This document shows positions 25,569-32,626 of a DNA stretch of 32,626 nucleotides, piece by piece (the stretch's first letter is position 1; every line of letters begins with the position of its first letter). The DNA is from Spirochaetaceae bacterium (GTDB lineage Bacteria > Spirochaetota > Spirochaetia > DSM-27196 > SLAA01): positions 1 through 32,626 of the forward strand of contig PWQX01000136.1 of NCBI GenBank assembly GCA_003556605.1, given 5' to 3'. The notes below the pieces were generated by a model. That model ran no database searches. It saw only the letters and a program-made list of their open reading frames with translations, and was not told the origin of the DNA. The position numbers were made by a program, and so were the translations under genes.

Positions 25569-26042
25569 ATGACTAACAGCAATAGCGAGACCGATCAGCA
25601 GCTGGTCGAACCGGTATTCATTCATATCACCAAGCGGCTGAGGCAGATCGCGCACGCGACGAACAAGCACTCGAAATACCTCCAAGAGAAGTACCACATC
25701 ACGGTACCGCAGATCATTTGTCTGCGTGAGATCTACGAGCACGGCCCAATTTCCTTCAGTGCGTTGACCAAGATCGTTGCATTAAACAACAGTACCGTCA
25801 CCGGAATCATAGACCGCCTGGAAAGACAGGAGCTCGTGCAGCGCACCCGCACCAGCCTCGACAGACGGCAGATTCACATCAAGATCACCGGCAAGGGGGT
25901 TGATTTTCTACAGGAAACCCCGCCGCCGATCAGCAACACCTTGATAGACGGTCTGAAGCAATACAGTGACGAGGAAATCAACCGCATCATCTGGGCGATC
26001 GATCAAGTGGCGTTGCTGCTCGACACCGAGACACAGCATTAG
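25569..26042 (+). CDS. MarR-family regulator, EctR/CosR-like
   Basis: A 157-residue winged-helix repressor. The N-terminal helix reads RLRQIAHATNKHSKYLQEKYHITVPQIICLREI, the DNA-recognition region is ISFSALTKIVALNNSTVTGIIDRLERQELV (61-90), and the wing has SLDRRQIHIKIT. The first segment, with HSK-L and T-PQ, resembles (from memory) EctR of methylotrophs and CosR of vibrios, MarR proteins that control ectoine and betaine genes. It is divergent from the metK-betaine operon, whose promoter carries a palindrome. The start is uncertain: ATG 25569 has a modest AAGG upstream, while ATG 25533 would add 12 residues without a ribosome-binding site. Control of betaine synthesis is inferred from family resemblance and position. 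Confidence 0.85.
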   Translation: MTNSNSETDQQLVEPVFIHITKRLRQIAHATNKHSKYLQEKYHITVPQIICLREIYEHGPISFSALTKIVALNNSTVTGIIDRLERQELVQRTRTSLDRRQIHIKITGKGVDFLQETPPPISNTLIDGLKQYSDEEINRIIWAIDQVALLLDTETQH

Positions 26043-26057
26043 GGGCGAGCTTTTCGA

Positions 26058-26078
26058 GCCGCAGTGCAGGGCTGCGGC
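26058..26078. terminator. Hairpin between convergent marR and dnaE2
   Basis: GCCGCAG (26058-26064) and CTGCGGC (26072-26078) form a perfect seven-base stem in the 87-base gap between two convergent genes. TTTT lies at 26051-26054, before the stem on the plus strand; the minus strand would therefore read an A-run after the hairpin, not a T-run. It is a possible two-way terminator of low certainty. Confidence 0.35.
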
Positions 26079-26129
26079 GCACGTGCCGGCGGCGGTGCGG
26101 CACACGGGCGAGCAGCACAGGCAGGGCAG

Positions 26130-29100
26130 CTAGCAGAAGTCGCGGCTCTTGGGTTCGGTCTCGGGACGCGGCGATGCGGTGGCAGCGCGCACCGGCGGCA
26201 GAAAACACTGCTCCACAAGTATGTGGACCACACCACCTTGCGCTTGTATCTTTCCCTCAACGGCGAAGAACGAGCGCGTGAGCACCAGAGCGCGGTAGTG
26301 CTGAAACACCGGTTTACGAAAAATCAAATTCACGAATCCGTGCTCATCCTCCATCGTCATAAAAACTGTCCCGCCGGCGGTGGAAGGCTGCTGGCGGCAA
26401 ATCACCATTCCGGCGTAGCGCACCCGACTGCCGTTCCTAAGCTCAGCTAAGCTTCCGGACTCAGGAAACCCGGCAGCCTGCAACTCCTCGCGGTACTGCT
26501 CGAGGGGATGCCCAGCGGTGCTATGGCCGGTAATTTCGTAGTCCCAACTGACTTCCTCAAAGCGCGACAGGCGCTGAAACAACGGTTGGTCGGCCTCGTA
26601 CGCGAGCAGGCCGGCGACAACCGGATCAGACTCGGTAGATGCCGCGGGCTGACCGGGACGCTCCAACGCCCGGTAGCTGTGCCACAACGCTTCGCGGCGC
26701 TCGTACCCGAACCGTGCAAAAGCGCCCGCCTCAGCTAAGGCTGAGCGGGCGTCCACCGAGAGCGCTGCAGCACGGAGAAACTCTTCGAGGTCAATCGGCG
26801 AATCGTCCCCGCTTGTACCGGCCGTCGGCGTGCCGGCGAGGAGCGGTGACCGCGCCTCGCGCAGTGCACGCCACTCGTCTTCTCCAATTCCCTTTACGTA
26901 CCGCAATCCGATTCGCACTGCAAGCCCCCCATCGCCGTGGTCACGCACGGACGTGCACGCCTCTAGAGTGCAGTCCCAGTCGCTTGCCAGCACACACACC
27001 GGGCGAACCTCAACACCGCCTCGGCGGGCGTCTTCCACGATGGTAGCCGGATGGTAGAAGCCCATGGGGTAAGCGTTCAGCAACGCGCATACAAACACCG
27101 CCGGATAATAGCGGCGCAGGTACGCAGTGCAGTAGGCGATTAAGGCGAAGCTCGCCGCGTGACTCTCCGGGAAACCGTACTCGCCGAAGCCGCGGATTTG
27201 TTCGAACACTTGCTCGGCAAACCGCCGCGCGATTCCTTTCGATACCATCCGCTCCACGAAGCGGTCGTGGTGGCGCTCGATACGCCCGCGTTGCCGCCAG
27301 GCCGCCATATCGCGGCGCAGCCGGTCGGCCTCACCGGGAGTATAGTCCGCGGCAACCACCGCGAGCTTCATGACCTGCTCCTGGAAGATCGGAACGCCGA
27401 GCGTTTTCTCCAAAACCGGGCGCAGGCTTTCGTGCGGGTACACAACCGGTTCCTCTCCGTTGCGGCGTCGCAGATACGGGTGCACCATTCCGCCGGTTAT
27501 GGGGCCCGGACGCACGATACTGATTTCTATCACCAGGTCATAAAACCGCCGCGGGCGCAGGCGCGGCAGCATCGCCATCTGCGCACGACTCTCAAGCTGG
27601 AATACGCCGACTGTGTCGGCTCGCTGCAGCATCGCGAATACCCCATCGTCGTTGGTGGGGATCTTCGTCATACTGAGCCCGCGCCCGAGGTGGCGATGAA
27701 TGAGCTCAAAGCCGTAGCGTAGCTGTGAGAGCGCGCCGAGCCCCAGCAGATCGACCTTGAACAACCCGAGCGCATCAATATCGTCCTTGTCCCACTGAAT
27801 AACGGTACGATCGGGCATCGTAGCGTTTTCAATTGGAACCAGCGTATAGACCGGCTCGGAGCCCAAGAGAAACCCGCCGGGATGGACCGAGAGGTGCCGC
27901 GGCACATGCAGCAACTCAACCGCCAGCTCGCCAAGGTGGCGAAAAACCGGTATGCTACGGTCGCACCCGGCCTGATCGAGCGCGCTTTCGATTGATTCGG
28001 CGCGATACCCCAAGAACTTCACGATTCGCTCTATGGTCGACGCTTCTATGCCCAATGCTTTGCCGAGGTCGCGAATCGCCGACTTCGGCCGATAGCGGAC
28101 CAGGTTAGCGACCATCGCAGCGTGGTCACGACCGTAGGTCTCGTATACATGCTGAATAACCTCTTCACGCCGGTGATGCTCGATATCGAGGTCGATATCA
28201 GGAGGCTCGGCACGCTCGCGCGAGAGAAAGCGCTCGAACAACAGCTGCATTCGCACCGGATCTACCGCAGTAATGCCCAAGCAGTAGCACACCGCCGAGT
28301 TCGCCGCAGAACCGCGGCCTTGGCAGAGAATTCCCTGCCGGCGACAGAACCGCACGATCTCCCACATCGTCAGAAAATAACCGGGGTAGTCGAGCTCCTC
28401 GATAATCGCGAGCTCACGCCGCAATTGTGCGCTCACCTCGGCCGGGATACCTGCGGGATAGCGCCTGCGGGCTCCGCGGTAGGCGAGCTCCCCCAACCAC
28501 TCAGCGCTGGTGTACCCGTTCGGCAGGCGTTCGGACGGGTAGCGATAGCGCAGCTCGGACAGCGAGAACTGCACGCGATCGGCGAGCTCAACCGTGTGTG
28601 CAAGCGCCTGCGGCTCGTTGACGTAACGCTCGGCGGCCTCGCCCGCCGGCAGAAGCACATGCTCGGCGTTGGGCCGCAAGAGCTCGGGGGCTTCGCGCAG
28701 CACTGTGTTATAGCGGATAGCGGTGACCGCATCTTGCAAGCGCCTGCGCCTGCGGTCGTGGTACAGAACCTCGGGAGCAACACATGGCGTGAGCTCAAGC
28801 CGGCGTGCCAGTCGTAACCGGTCGGCACAGCGTTCATTGTCATGCGGCAGCCGGTAGCGAGCAATCCCGAGGTGCAACCGGTCGCCGAACGCTTCCCGCA
28901 GGCACTCGAGCCGCCGAGGCTCCAGCGGGTCAATAAGGGTAGACGCCTCAAACCGCGTGCAGCTGTCGGGGCTCATCGCCAGCAAGCCCTCGGCGTGCTC
29001 GCACACCTCTTCGAGCGTGAGCTCGCTTTCACCTTTCGCCGCGCGCAACCGCCCGCGGGTTATCAGACGCGAGAGGTTCGCATAGCCGGCGCGGTTCTGC

Positions 29101-29405
29101 GCGTATAGCACTACGCGCGCGCCGGCACCTCGCGTATGTCGGCCGGCACGATGAGCACCGCCCTCCGCAGTCTGCAGGCCGCCGGCATTACTGCACGCGA
29201 GCGTAATCTCGGCCCCCAAGATCAGCTTCACACCGTGGTCCAAAGCGCAGCGGTGTGCGCGCACCACGCCGTACAACCCGTCGCGGTCGGTAATCGCGAA
29301 CGCCGGCAGCCGGTACTCGGCCGCGGTCGCGATCAACTCTTCAGGATGCGCGGCCCCCTCGAGAAACGAGAAATTGCTTTTGCACCACAGCGGCACGTAG
29401 CTCAT
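26130..29405 (-). CDS. dnaE2: Error-prone DNA polymerase III alpha subunit DnaE2 (ImuC)
   Basis: A 1091-residue C-family polymerase that copies damaged DNA with ImuA and ImuB. The N-terminal PHP domain starts SYVPLWCKSNFSFLEGAAHPEELI and contains AITDRDGLYGVVRAH. The polymerase core has CQGRGSAANSAVCY (361-374) and the catalytic acidic motif PDIDLDIEHHRREEVIQ (402-418; Asp403, Asp405). GVPIFQEQVMKLAV and GFGEYGFPESHAASFALIAY follow. The OB-fold near the C-terminus (YAGMVICRQQPSTAGG...FMTMEDEHGFVNLIF) is the version seen in DnaE2. The length fits DnaE2 (about 1050-1100) rather than the longer DnaE1. The start ATG 29405 overlaps the stop of a 25-codon ORF. It is third in the imuA-imuB-dnaE2 cassette. 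Confidence 0.97.
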   Translation of the reverse strand: MSYVPLWCKSNFSFLEGAAHPEELIATAAEYRLPAFAITDRDGLYGVVRAHRCALDHGVKLILGAEITLACSNAGGLQTAEGGAHRAGRHTRGAGARVVLYAQNRAGYANLSRLITRGRLRAAKGESELTLEEVCEHAEGLLAMSPDSCTRFEASTLIDPLEPRRLECLREAFGDRLHLGIARYRLPHDNERCADRLRLARRLELTPCVAPEVLYHDRRRRRLQDAVTAIRYNTVLREAPELLRPNAEHVLLPAGEAAERYVNEPQALAHTVELADRVQFSLSELRYRYPSERLPNGYTSAEWLGELAYRGARRRYPAGIPAEVSAQLRRELAIIEELDYPGYFLTMWEIVRFCRRQGILCQGRGSAANSAVCYCLGITAVDPVRMQLLFERFLSRERAEPPDIDLDIEHHRREEVIQHVYETYGRDHAAMVANLVRYRPKSAIRDLGKALGIEASTIERIVKFLGYRAESIESALDQAGCDRSIPVFRHLGELAVELLHVPRHLSVHPGGFLLGSEPVYTLVPIENATMPDRTVIQWDKDDIDALGLFKVDLLGLGALSQLRYGFELIHRHLGRGLSMTKIPTNDDGVFAMLQRADTVGVFQLESRAQMAMLPRLRPRRFYDLVIEISIVRPGPITGGMVHPYLRRRNGEEPVVYPHESLRPVLEKTLGVPIFQEQVMKLAVVAADYTPGEADRLRRDMAAWRQRGRIERHHDRFVERMVSKGIARRFAEQVFEQIRGFGEYGFPESHAASFALIAYCTAYLRRYYPAVFVCALLNAYPMGFYHPATIVEDARRGGVEVRPVCVLASDWDCTLEACTSVRDHGDGGLAVRIGLRYVKGIGEDEWRALREARSPLLAGTPTAGTSGDDSPIDLEEFLRAAALSVDARSALAEAGAFARFGYERREALWHSYRALERPGQPAASTESDPVVAGLLAYEADQPLFQRLSRFEEVSWDYEITGHSTAGHPLEQYREELQAAGFPESGSLAELRNGSRVRYAGMVICRQQPSTAGGTVFMTMEDEHGFVNLIFRKPVFQHYRALVLTRSFFAVEGKIQAQGGVVHILVEQCFLPPVRAATASPRPETEPKSRDFC

Positions 29406-29479
29406 GTAGAGCTTCTTATGCGCAACGGCTCACGCCGCTGCATATACCATTTCTTGCTGTACACCGCCCGCTGATTCAT
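29402..29479 (-). CDS. 25-codon ORF bridging imuB and dnaE2
   Basis: The sequence reads MNQRAVYSKKWYMQRREPLR and ends in IRSST. Its ATG overlaps the imuB stop as ATGA, and its TGA overlaps the dnaE2 ATG as ATGA, so it fills the gap exactly. It has no ribosome-binding site of its own apart from coupling. It may serve to hand ribosomes from imuB to dnaE2, or make a small basic peptide (10 of 25 residues are Lys, Arg, Trp or Tyr). Overlap at both ends is unlikely to be accidental but is not proof of translation. Confidence 0.4.
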   Translation of the reverse strand: MNQRAVYSKKWYMQRREPLRIRSST

Positions 29480-30975
29480 ACCGTTCCCTGCAGCATCCAA
29501 CGCCGCCGGTCGAGGTCGTAATACACCCACAGCGCCGAGGTAGATTCGTCCGACGCCGGCGACATTACGTAGTAGTAGTACAACCGTCTCGAAGGACTCT
29601 GCCACCAATCACATGACAGCAGGTACGGTCCAATCAGCTTTCCGGAGCGAAGGAGATGCCGCGCGAGCGGTTGGGGCGAGATAAACGCACGGCGTACCAT
29701 TTGTGCTGTTCCAGGACAGTCGGCGTATTGAGCCTGAACGGAGCCTCTCGGCGACAGCTCCTGCGAACCGGCGCCCTGCCGCCACTGTACCCTGCGCTCC
29801 GGCAGATGGTGCGGCACAAGCTGCACGTAGCGCACCGCCTCCTCACCGAGACTCGCCCGCAGCGCCGCGAACGCTTCCACGGCCTGCTTGCCGCTACGCT
29901 CCGGCACCGTCTCGCGAAACAACTGGTGCTGCTGCACCGCCGCACGGCAGAGCTCCGCCTCTATCCGCAGCGCGCTTACCGGTTGGTCTATCACTGCACG
30001 CTCGAGCCGCAACCGCAGCAGCCGGAGGAGCACCGCGACTTGCTCGGTGGGATTCGCAGGCACTATTCGCTCGCGGCGCTGCCCGCGATCATCTAACGAC
30101 AGTTGCAGGGTCAGCGCCGCAATACACTCACCGCGGGGCAAGCACTGCACCAGAGCTTCCAGCAGGAGCTGCGTTTCCAGGAGAATTTGTTCGCTGCTGA
30201 TGAGCGGCTGCGGCGGGCGGCGGCTTGCGACCGGTTGAACGGGAACGGCCGCGTGCTGCGCAGGCAGCTCACACTCACCGAGTGCCTGCCTGTGCACCAG
30301 TTCAACATCCGCGCCGAAGCGCGATCGAAGCTCCGAACGCGGCAACTGCACCAACGCGCCGGCGGTGCGTATCCCCAGCCGGGCAAGCCTGCGGCGCGAC
30401 TGCCGTGAGGTTACCACCGCATGCAGTGGAACCTCGGCGACCTTCCGGCGCTCGTCCTCAACGGATTGCAGCAGCTCTACCGCCGGGGTTTGCGCCGCCG
30501 CCGACACTAGATAACTACCGAAGCGGGTAAACCCCAGCACGATCCGGGAGCGAAATCCCAGGCGCTCAATTCGCATGCTGAGCTGTTGCGCCCAGGCGCG
30601 GGGGGACCCCTGTAACAACGCGAAGCCGGCGGCGTTTGCCCACAGCACCCCCGGATCGCCGGGCTTGCACAGCACCTCATCGGTAAGCGCATATAACCCC
30701 GCGATCACGCGCTGTTGGTGCTGGTGCAGCTCAGCCTGCGATACGCCGGCGGCATACACCTGCGGGGCAAACTCAAGAACCGCCGCGTAGCGCATACCCG
30801 GCTGCACCCCGAGCTCGGCCGCGGCGGCGTTGCACCCGAGAACCCGCGCTTGGGGCGTGTCGTGCGCGAGCGCTACACAAGGGTGCGCCTCCCAATCGGG
30901 CACGCGCCGCAAGAGCACCTGCAGCGCGAACTCAAACAGGTTACAGCATGCCGTGTGGGCCACGCAGAACCTCAC
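29476..30975 (-). CDS. imuB: ImuB, inactive Y-family polymerase subunit of the mutasome
   Basis: A protein of about 499 residues with the Y-family fold. It begins MRFCVAHTACCNLFEFALQVLLRR and carries PCVALAHDTPQARVLGCNAAAAELGVQPGMRYAAVLEFAP, a helix-hairpin-helix segment (RRLARLGIRTAGALVQLPRSEL), and the ImuB C-terminal domain (CDWWQSPSRRLYYYYV...LWVYYDLDRRRWMLQG). In place of the acidic catalytic residues of active polymerases the first strand reads VAHTACC, consistent with a non-catalytic subunit that links DnaE2, RecA/ImuA and the sliding clamp. I chose GTG 30975, which aligns with homologue starts and overlaps imuA by 35 bases; a longer TTG start at 31014 is less likely. Confidence 0.93.
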   Translation of the reverse strand: MRFCVAHTACCNLFEFALQVLLRRVPDWEAHPCVALAHDTPQARVLGCNAAAAELGVQPGMRYAAVLEFAPQVYAAGVSQAELHQHQQRVIAGLYALTDEVLCKPGDPGVLWANAAGFALLQGSPRAWAQQLSMRIERLGFRSRIVLGFTRFGSYLVSAAAQTPAVELLQSVEDERRKVAEVPLHAVVTSRQSRRRLARLGIRTAGALVQLPRSELRSRFGADVELVHRQALGECELPAQHAAVPVQPVASRRPPQPLISSEQILLETQLLLEALVQCLPRGECIAALTLQLSLDDRGQRRERIVPANPTEQVAVLLRLLRLRLERAVIDQPVSALRIEAELCRAAVQQHQLFRETVPERSGKQAVEAFAALRASLGEEAVRYVQLVPHHLPERRVQWRQGAGSQELSPRGSVQAQYADCPGTAQMVRRAFISPQPLARHLLRSGKLIGPYLLSCDWWQSPSRRLYYYYVMSPASDESTSALWVYYDLDRRRWMLQGTV

Positions 30976-31741
30976 GATACACAGCCCCGGGGCGGCCGGT
31001 CTTTGACTTGGCAAGCGTTACCCGGTACTCGTAATCGGCTGAGCTCTCGCCACTCTCGCAGCTATCGCTGCCTCCGCGCTCACGCGCGCCGCTGCGGCCG
31101 CTGCCCTTGCGGCGCGCGGCTGCAAAACGGGTAAACACCAGCGAGCCGGCCAGATCACCGTGCCGATCGGTAAGCGCCAACAGCGCCGCCCGCTCCTGTC
31201 TGCATAGGCGCAACAGCCGGCCCAACGCCGCATCGTCGATGCGCTGCGCAGCAGCCGCTCGATCACCGCCGCCCCGGTTTGTACCGGTAGCTTGATTGGT
31301 GAGGTCAAGCAGCACGAGCTCAAACGCACGGCTCCGCAGGCAGCGCTCAGCAGCCTGAGCGGCGGCAACAGGCTGCGGCGCGAACACAAACGGTATCGAC
31401 TGCGGATCAATACCGTTTGCGGCGAGGTCCGGCGCAAACGGAGGCAAGCGGTGCGCCAGTATCCAGACAAACGGGACCCCGCGGCGGCGTTGAACCTCGC
31501 GCAGCAATCCACAACTTGCCTCAAGCGCCGCCGGCCCTGAGAGCTCGGTTATTCGACCTATCAGACGCTCTAAGCGCAGCGGATACCGATTTCGGGCCTG
31601 CGTTTTTGACGCCCCATCACAGGCAGTACTGCATACCGGCTCTGCCGTAGACTCCGCATCACCCCGGTCGAGATAGGGCTTGTTGTGGTACGCTTCCCCG
31701 AACGAGGTGATGGAGATCAGGTCACGGGCGCGGTATAACAC
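30941..31741 (-). CDS. imuA: ImuA, RecA-like mutasome subunit
   Basis: A 266-residue RecA-fold protein that works with ImuB and DnaE2 in damage-induced mutagenesis. It contains RLERLIGRITELSGPAALEASCGLL, then VPFVWILAHRLPPFAPDLAANGID, SIPFVFAPQPVAAAQAAERCLRS and FELVLLDLT, the usual ImuA order. A low-complexity Gly/Ser/Arg segment (KGSGRSGARERGGSDSCESGESS, described here only as residues about 209-231) precedes the final strands YRVTLAKSKTGRPG. It is the first gene of the cassette. The start is GTG 31741 with no Shine-Dalgarno, and the predicted transcription start falls next to it, so the mRNA may be leaderless. A perfect palindrome sits in its promoter. No lexA gene is in the window. Confidence 0.88.
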   Translation of the reverse strand: MLYRARDLISITSFGEAYHNKPYLDRGDAESTAEPVCSTACDGASKTQARNRYPLRLERLIGRITELSGPAALEASCGLLREVQRRRGVPFVWILAHRLPPFAPDLAANGIDPQSIPFVFAPQPVAAAQAAERCLRSRAFELVLLDLTNQATGTNRGGGDRAAAAQRIDDAALGRLLRLCRQERAALLALTDRHGDLAGSLVFTRFAAARRKGSGRSGARERGGSDSCESGESSADYEYRVTLAKSKTGRPGAVYREVLRGPHGML

Positions 31742-31747
31742 CCGGCA

Positions 31748-31777
31748 ATAGTACTATACATATGTATAGTATGTCAA
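31748..31777 (-). promoter_or_regulatory. imuA promoter with perfect 20-bp palindrome, candidate SOS box
   Basis: On the minus strand a consensus TTGACA (31777-31772) is followed by an 18-base spacer and TACTAT (31753-31748). The perfect palindrome TACTATACATATGTATAGTA (31752-31771) fills the spacer completely. imu cassettes are normally LexA-repressed, so this is the likely LexA site. It resembles the outline of the E. coli box but lacks CTGT...ACAG. Confidence 0.65.
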
Positions 31778-31781
31778 ACAG

Positions 31782-31811
31782 TAGACAGCTCCAAAATACC
31801 GGGCTTATACT
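31782..31811 (+). promoter_or_regulatory. Promoter of dhaL
   Basis: TAGACA (31782-31787) and TATACT (31806-31811) are spaced 18 bases apart, some 75 bases before the dhaL start. It is divergent from imuA, but the palindrome does not overlap it. Confidence 0.5.
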
Positions 31812-31886
31812 ATGCTCGTTATCCCCCCGATCTCTTACCGCAGCGGTACGCTGAGGATGATCTACCGGAGAGTGAGTACTGCGCTT

Positions 31887-32513
31887 ATGACAAGCAAGCA
31901 ACAGGTTTTCGAGTGGTTACAAATGCTGGCTCAGGTGTACGCCGAGAACAAGACGCACCTTACCCAACTAGACTCGGCGATCGGCGATGCCGACCACGGG
32001 ATCAACATGGCACGCGGTTTTGCCGCAGTGATCGAAAAGCTTTCAGGGCAGGATCAACCGCTCGGAGCTGCTTTGAAGACTACCGGAATGACCCTCGTGC
32101 AGTCGGTCGGCGGCGCCGCAGGTCCCTTGTACGGCACGTTCTTCCTGCGGGCGGCCGGTAGCTGCAGAGACAAAACCGCATTGGAACCGCAAGACATCGT
32201 TGGTATGTTCGAAGCTGGTGTAGACGGTGTTCGCCAGCGCGGAAAGGCCGAACCCGGCGACAAAACCATGATCGACGCCTTGGATCCCGCCGTTGACGCG
32301 ATGAAAAAGGCGCTTGCGGCCGGTCAGGATCTGAAGAGTATCCTCGAGAAGGGACGGGCCGCTGCCGAACAAGGCGTGCAAGACAGCATTCCGCTGGTTG
32401 CCCGCAAGGGCCGCGCAAGCTACCTCGGCGAGCGCAGCGCCGGGCACCAAGACCCCGGGGCAACGTCGTCACATTTGATGCTGAAGGCGGCGCTCGAAAC
32501 CTTCGCGTCTTAG
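31887..32513 (+). CDS. dhaL: Dihydroxyacetone kinase ADP-binding subunit DhaL
   Basis: A 208-residue helical-barrel protein that holds ADP with two magnesium ions. In PTS-dependent systems it passes phosphate from DhaM to dihydroxyacetone bound on DhaK. The magnesium ligands are in LDSAIGDADHGINM (Asp29, Asp34, Asp36, matching Asp30/35/37 of E. coli). VGGAAGPLYGTFFLRAAG, PGDKTMIDAL and GRASYLGERSAGHQDPGATS are also typical. I chose ATG 31887 (MTSKQQVFEW) because homologues start there; ATGs at 31812 and 31857 are in frame but have no better ribosome-binding site. dhaK and dhaM are not adjacent within the window: upstream is imuA on the other strand, and only 113 bases remain downstream. Confidence 0.93.
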   Translation: MTSKQQVFEWLQMLAQVYAENKTHLTQLDSAIGDADHGINMARGFAAVIEKLSGQDQPLGAALKTTGMTLVQSVGGAAGPLYGTFFLRAAGSCRDKTALEPQDIVGMFEAGVDGVRQRGKAEPGDKTMIDALDPAVDAMKKALAAGQDLKSILEKGRAAAEQGVQDSIPLVARKGRASYLGERSAGHQDPGATSSHLMLKAALETFAS

Positions 32514-32626
32514 CGGGTTGGCGGTTGTCCGCTCAGCCTCGCCCGCGCTCGCTAGGACGCGAACGCGGCATGACCAGTGTGTAGCTGCAACGAATCAAAA
32601 GAAACAAAGCGGGCGGGACCCGATAG
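32514..32626. other. Window end, no feature seen
   Basis: This is a short GC-rich stretch after dhaL. I see no start of a following gene and no clear terminator in it. Confidence 0.3.

Noticed and set aside
31014-31014. TTG 31014 as the imuB start
   Set aside because: It would extend the overlap with imuA to 74 bases and add residues not seen in ImuB; GTG 30975 fits the family start.

Overview
The window is bacterial DNA, moderately GC-rich and densely coded on both strands. It holds a complete SAM-dependent glycine-to-betaine pathway (glycine/sarcosine and sarcosine/dimethylglycine N-methyltransferases). That pathway is typical of halophiles making their own osmolyte, so a salt-adapted bacterium is likely. 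A spirochaete is my best guess, from remembered similarity of the MFS, formate-THF ligase and ImuB sequences, but I cannot prove it. I see no rRNA, tRNA, CRISPR, insertion sequence or phage gene.

Layout. 1-5.3 kb: a partial CocE/NonD-type hydrolase, a DUF1007 periplasmic protein, a CDF metal exporter and an MFS transporter split by a frameshift, with several gene-poor gaps. 5.3-8.35 kb: a copper-response operon (csoR-copA). The copper chaperone copZ is fused in frame to the 3' end of copA but keeps its own strong ribosome-binding site. 8.35-9.2 kb: a decayed stretch with an internally deleted uroporphyrinogen-decarboxylase-family fragment. 9.27-16.9 kb (+): a one-carbon operon: pterin-binding methyltransferase, formate-THF ligase, a compact MetF-type methylene-THF reductase, both ETF subunits, and an orphan hydantoinase/oxoprolinase-type ATPase. 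25.3-17.0 kb (-): a seven-gene operon: metK, adenosine kinase, SAH hydrolase, GSMT, SDMT, a fused homocysteine methyltransferase/methylene-THF reductase, and a second homocysteine methyltransferase. 25.5-26.0 kb: a divergent MarR regulator. 26.1-31.7 kb: an imuA-imuB-dnaE2 mutasome cassette. 31.9-32.5 kb: a lone dhaL.

How it fits together. The two convergent operons form what looks like a formate-to-betaine island. Formate is activated on THF and reduced to methyl-THF (MetF perhaps served by the ETF). The methyl group passes to homocysteine, then methionine, then SAM, and three methyl groups go to glycine to give betaine. SAH is removed by SAH hydrolase and the adenosine by adenosine kinase, so the methyl cycle closes within one operon. 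Folate methylene dehydrogenase/cyclohydrolase (folD) is not in the window. The same enzymes could run in reverse to oxidise methyl groups, which the corrinoid-type methyltransferase and the URO-D remnant hint at. A MarR protein resembling the EctR/CosR osmolyte regulators sits divergent to metK, and a palindrome overlaps the metK promoter.

Other points of interest are the nested copZ, a perfect 20-bp palindrome lying in the spacer of the imuA promoter (a possible new SOS box), and a 25-codon ORF that overlaps both imuB and dnaE2 by ATGA.
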